Shown here: positions 7,393 through 8,915 of the stretch, one piece after another
How the letters are laid out: every line of letters starts with the position of its first letter
How positions within the stretch are numbered: the first letter of the stretch is position 1
From: Candidatus Cloacimonadota bacterium
GTDB lineage: Bacteria > Cloacimonadota > Cloacimonadia > Cloacimonadales > TCS61
Direction of reading: 5' to 3'
DNA length: 8,915 nt
Assembly (NCBI GenBank): GCA_029932755.1
Contig: JAOZPK010000093.1
Span: 1-8,915, forward strand
Notes under the pieces: generated by a model
Told to the model about the DNA's origin: nothing
The model's database searches: none
Seen by the model: only the letters and a program-made list of their open reading frames with translations
Translations under genes and position numbers: made by a program

Positions 7393-8373
7393 TTAGTTTT
7401 CCTTATTAGTTAATAAATATTTTTTCACATTAGTTACATTTTTATATTTTCCAAATAATGCCATTAATTTAATTCGCATTTTTGGTCCTTTTAGATCTCC
7501 ACCCAGTAAAACACCTTTTTTATGAAGGAATAATCCTCCTCCTTCATAACCGTATTCCGCCAGAACTCGTCCTGTATAAGTGCGCGAAACAAGTATAACT
7601 AGTATATTGTTTATTAAAGCTTTCTCAAGAGATGGTATTATCGTTTTTGGAACATTACCTCTTCCAAATGCTTCTATAACTATTGCTTTGGCATTATTTT
7701 GGATTGACGATTCTATGAATCTACCATCCATCCCGCTACAGCATTTTATAAGGTCTATATTTGGCTCTATTGAATCAGTAAGTATTTTTTCATGTTCTTC
7801 AGATTTACGGTAGAATATGATTTTATCGGGGTCAACTACTCCTAGAAGACCAAGTGAAGGGCTTACAAATGCATCGATTTTACTGGAATCTGTTTTTACA
7901 ACATCGCGTGCAGAATCAATTTCATCATTCATAACGACCAGCACACCACGATTTGAGGAGCGATCTGCTCCTGCAACCCTTACAGCACCAACAATATTTC
8001 TGGGTCCATCAAGACCAAGTTCAGAGCTACTGCGCATTGCAGCTGTTATGATTACCGGTTTATTTGTTTTTAAGATCAGATCCAACATATAAGCTGTCTC
8101 TTCCAGCGTGTCAGTTCCATGAGTAACAACTACACCGTCGTAATCTTTAATCTTTTTATCAATTATTTTTGCAAGTTCCAGCATTATATTTGGATCTATA
8201 TATGGACTTGGAATATTGGAAAATTCAAATACATTAATTACAGCGATCTCTTCTAATTGAGGCAAAGAACATAATTGTTTGGCAAATTCATCATTTGGGA
8301 TCACACCAAAAGGGCTATTGTGTTTCATGGCAATTGTGCCGCCTGTAGTTATAATCAATATCTTCTTCTTCAT
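7393..8373 (-). CDS. L-asparaginase, cytoplasmic (type I-like)
   Basis: Hydrolyses L-asparagine to aspartate and ammonia. At 326 residues it fits bacterial asparaginases (about 320-350). Catalytic motifs are present: TTGGTIA (9-15, nucleophile T13), THGTDTLEETA (84-94, with T87 and D88) and ARDVVKTDS with K160, which together supply the two Thr, the Asp and the Lys of the family. A GLDGPRN segment (120-126) and TYTGRV region also fit. The N-terminus starts MKKKILIITTGGT with no signal peptide, so the enzyme is cytoplasmic rather than the periplasmic type II form; a secondary glutaminase activity cannot be excluded. A GAGGTT site lies 6 bases before the ATG. It is the first gene of a four-gene minus-strand operon, directly adjacent to the antiporter. 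A TTGACA box about 47 bases upstream may belong to its promoter. Confidence 0.92.
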   Translation of the reverse strand: MKKKILIITTGGTIAMKHNSPFGVIPNDEFAKQLCSLPQLEEIAVINVFEFSNIPSPYIDPNIMLELAKIIDKKIKDYDGVVVTHGTDTLEETAYMLDLILKTNKPVIITAAMRSSSELGLDGPRNIVGAVRVAGADRSSNRGVLVVMNDEIDSARDVVKTDSSKIDAFVSPSLGLLGVVDPDKIIFYRKSEEHEKILTDSIEPNIDLIKCCSGMDGRFIESSIQNNAKAIVIEAFGRGNVPKTIIPSLEKALINNILVILVSRTYTGRVLAEYGYEGGGLFLHKKGVLLGGDLKGPKMRIKLMALFGKYKNVTNVKKYLLTNKEN

Positions 8374-8419
8374 AATTAACCTCGAATCATTTGTATCAGA
8401 AAAAATGTACTGGCTTGGA

Positions 8420-8425
8420 TGTCAA
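8420..8425 (-). promoter_or_regulatory. Candidate -35 box of the asparaginase operon
   Basis: Read on the minus strand, 8425-8420 is a perfect TTGACA. It lies about 47 bases from the asparaginase start at 8373. No convincing -10 box sits at 17 bases; a TGATAC appears at 8398-8393 (21-base spacing), which is too long for a standard promoter. Position and perfect match support a promoter; the missing -10 weakens it. Confidence 0.4.
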
Positions 8426-8486
8426 GAATATCTAAAATTATTTGAACTCTCGGACATAATAATTGGAATTCTTAAATTTCTTGACA
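8420..8486. repeat. 9-bp inverted repeat enclosing divergent -35 boxes
   Basis: TGTCAAGAA (8420-8428) and its exact reverse complement TTCTTGACA (8478-8486) face each other across 49 bases, between the divergent asparaginase operon and the tRNA gene. Each arm contains a TTGACA directed outward. The arms may be only the two promoters, or also sites for a shared regulator. Confidence 0.6.
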
Positions 8487-8509
8487 TTAAAAGTGATAAA
8501 ATTGGATTA
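8481..8509 (+). promoter_or_regulatory. Candidate promoter of the tRNA-Arg gene
   Basis: TTGACA (8481-8486) matches the -35 consensus perfectly. With a 17-base spacer the -10 position is GGATTA (8504-8509), a poor match, giving a start near the tRNA 5' end at 8520. The location is right; the -10 box is weak. Confidence 0.45.
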
Positions 8510-8519
8510 GCACATACGT

Positions 8520-8596
8520 GCGCCCGTGGCTCAATTGGATAGAGTACTTGACTACGGATCAGGGGGTTATGGGTTCGAATCCTATCGGGCGTGCCA
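8520..8596 (+). tRNA. tRNA-Arg, anticodon ACG, CCA encoded
   Basis: A 77-base tRNA folds completely. The acceptor stem GCGCCCG pairs with CGGGCGT, with a G1-U72 wobble. The D arm is GCTC/GAGT. The anticodon stem CTTGA/TCAGG closes a 7-base loop CTACGGA with anticodon ACG (8554-8556), read as ICG for Arg CGN codons after deamination. There is a 5-base variable loop, and the T arm ATGGG/CCTAT carries the loop TTCGAAT. The discriminator G and CCA (8594-8596) are encoded, followed by seven T that may end transcription. The body resembles E. coli tRNA-Arg (GCGCCCG acceptor). Confidence 0.96.
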
Positions 8597-8599
8597 TTT
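8588..8599 (+). repeat. Direct repeat, copy 1 (tRNA-Arg 3' end)
   Basis: GGCGTGCCATTT covers the last acceptor bases, the CCA and three bases past it. An identical 12-mer lies at 8868-8879. This is the arrangement of an attachment-site duplication at a tRNA end, although the interval is only 280 bp and holds no integrase. Confidence 0.6.
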
Positions 8600-8683
8600 T
8601 TTTAATTAATAATTAAGAGTTAATAATTATACAATATGAATTATATGAGAACCCCTTCTTTTTGCTATAGTTTGACCACTTAC

Positions 8684-8717
8684 ACATCGGCTTGTGAACA
8701 AAGTGAACAAACGATGT
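8684..8717. repeat. 34-nt bulged hairpin repeat, copy A
   Basis: ACATCG (8684-8689) pairs with CGATGT (8712-8717). Inside is an unpaired G (8690), then a C/A mismatch and a second short stem TTGT/ACAA around a GA-rich loop. Copy B at 8882-8915 has the same length and layout and shares 25 of 34 bases. Confidence 0.7.
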
Positions 8718-8735
8718 AATTATATAGCTTGGAAT

Positions 8736-8761
8736 CTGAAATTGAGTTTACGAGATTTCAG
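8736..8761. repeat. Inverted repeat, 7-bp stem
   Basis: CTGAAAT (8736-8742) and ATTTCAG (8755-8761) are exact reverse complements around a 12-base loop. It is the first of several hairpins between the two 34-nt repeats. Confidence 0.5.
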
Positions 8762-8773
8762 GAACGAAGAAGC

Positions 8774-8807
8774 ACTGACAAATGAAACAGTGTTTCATAT
8801 GTTCAGT
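8774..8807. repeat. Long imperfect hairpin, ~15-bp stem
   Basis: ATGAAAC (8782-8788) pairs perfectly with GTTTCAT (8792-8798) across a 3-base loop AGT. The stem continues outward through CA/TG pairs to ACTGA/TCAGT at the base, with one mismatch and one bulge. No T run follows, so it is not a simple terminator. Confidence 0.6.
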
Positions 8808-8815
8808 AATCCTCT

Positions 8816-8847
8816 CGCCTGTTGGGGCGTAGTTAAATTCTAACTAC
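8816..8847. repeat. Two adjoining small hairpins
   Basis: CGCC (8816-8819) pairs with GGCG (8826-8829), and GTAGTTA (8829-8835) pairs with TAACTAC (8841-8847) around a 5-base loop AATTC. The second is followed by TTTTCTTT and could act as a weak plus-strand terminator. The shared G8829 means the two would stack or compete. Confidence 0.5.
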
Positions 8848-8867
8848 TTTTCTTTAACGAAGACTAA

Positions 8868-8879
8868 GGCGTGCCATTT
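8868..8879 (+). repeat. Direct repeat, copy 2 of the tRNA-Arg 3' end
   Basis: GGCGTGCCATTT is identical to 8588-8599, but no tRNA body lies upstream of it: there is no TTCGAAT-type T loop and no matching acceptor strand. It lies 2 bases before hairpin copy B. Confidence 0.6.
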
Positions 8880-8881
8880 AT

Positions 8882-8915
8882 ACTTCGGTTTGTGAGTGGA
8901 GCGAGCAAACGAAGT
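8882..8915. repeat. 34-nt bulged hairpin repeat, copy B
   Basis: ACTTCG (8882-8887) pairs with CGAAGT (8910-8915), followed inward by the unpaired G (8888) and a TTTG/CAAA stem around a GAGTGGAGCGAG-type loop. The third base pair is T-A here and A-T in copy A, and copy A's C/A mismatch is a T-A pair here. The repeat ends exactly at the window edge, so the element may extend further. Confidence 0.7.

Larger units (their letters stand above)
8597..8915. other. Gene-free, hairpin-rich region after tRNA-Arg
   Basis: No reading frame with coding character is seen on either strand over these 319 bases. The first ~80 bases are very AT-rich, with TTAATAATTA occurring twice (8606-8615 and 8620-8629). 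The rest holds two related 34-nt hairpins at the flanks (8684-8717, 8882-8915) and a cluster of further inverted repeats (8736-8847). A copy of the tRNA 3' end lies at 8868-8879. It looks like a non-coding repeat element or structured RNA locus that continues past the window. Confidence 0.6.

Noticed and set aside
7393..8373. Periplasmic type II asparaginase
   Set aside because: The N-terminus goes straight into the catalytic TTGGTIA motif with no signal peptide.
8816..8876. A second tRNA ending in GGCGTGCCA
   Set aside because: There is no T-arm consensus, no 7-bp acceptor partner at the right distance and no anticodon arm. Only the 3' end is repeated.
1..8915. CRISPR array, defence island or phage genes
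   Set aside because: There are no regularly spaced identical repeats and no Cas, nuclease, integrase or structural phage genes. The two 34-nt repeats are single hairpins 198 bp apart and differ at 9 positions.

Overview
This is an AT-rich bacterial chromosome segment, probably from the Fibrobacterota-Chlorobiota-Bacteroidota (FCB) side of the tree. A Cloacimonadota-like organism is my best guess. The clues are a C-terminal 'NYPNPFNP' FlgD-like/type IX-type sorting domain, a large beta-helix lipoprotein with an acidic residue run after its lipobox cysteine, and low-GC codon use throughout. The assignment is an inference; no marker gene in the window settles it.

Layout. Positions 1-4111 read on the plus strand. 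They hold the 3' end of a secreted protein gene with a strong terminator, then a divergent phosphoglycerate kinase gene overlapping by 4 bp a small alkyltransferase-like (ATL, PWHRV) DNA repair gene, then a 639-residue lipoprotein built of about 202-residue beta-helix repeats. A strong hairpin at 4122-4155 can serve as terminator for both converging transcription units. Positions 8373-4173 read on the minus strand as one compact four-gene operon: L-asparaginase, a CPA2-type cation/proton antiporter, a PTS EIIA (PtsN-like) protein with an extra PII-like C-terminal domain, and a PatB/MalY-type C-S lyase. Every junction in it is adjacent or overlaps by one base. A divergent intergenic region carries two outward-facing TTGACA boxes inside a 9-bp inverted repeat. 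It leads on the plus strand to a tRNA-Arg(ACG) gene at 8520-8596. The last 319 bases have no gene but are full of hairpins. They include two related 34-nt bulged hairpins and a 12-bp repeat of the tRNA 3' end.

How the genes may work together. Two enzymes of the minus-strand operon release ammonia (asparaginase; a C-S lyase that would also give pyruvate and a thiol or sulfide). The other two are an ion/proton antiporter and a soluble protein joining a phosphorylatable EIIA domain to a domain resembling nitrogen/carbon-sensing PII proteins. The most interesting reading is that the EIIA-PII protein gates the antiporter in response to PTS phosphorylation and a small-molecule signal, matching ion or pH balance to amino-acid breakdown. 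The gene order and domain content are visible; the regulatory link is inferred.
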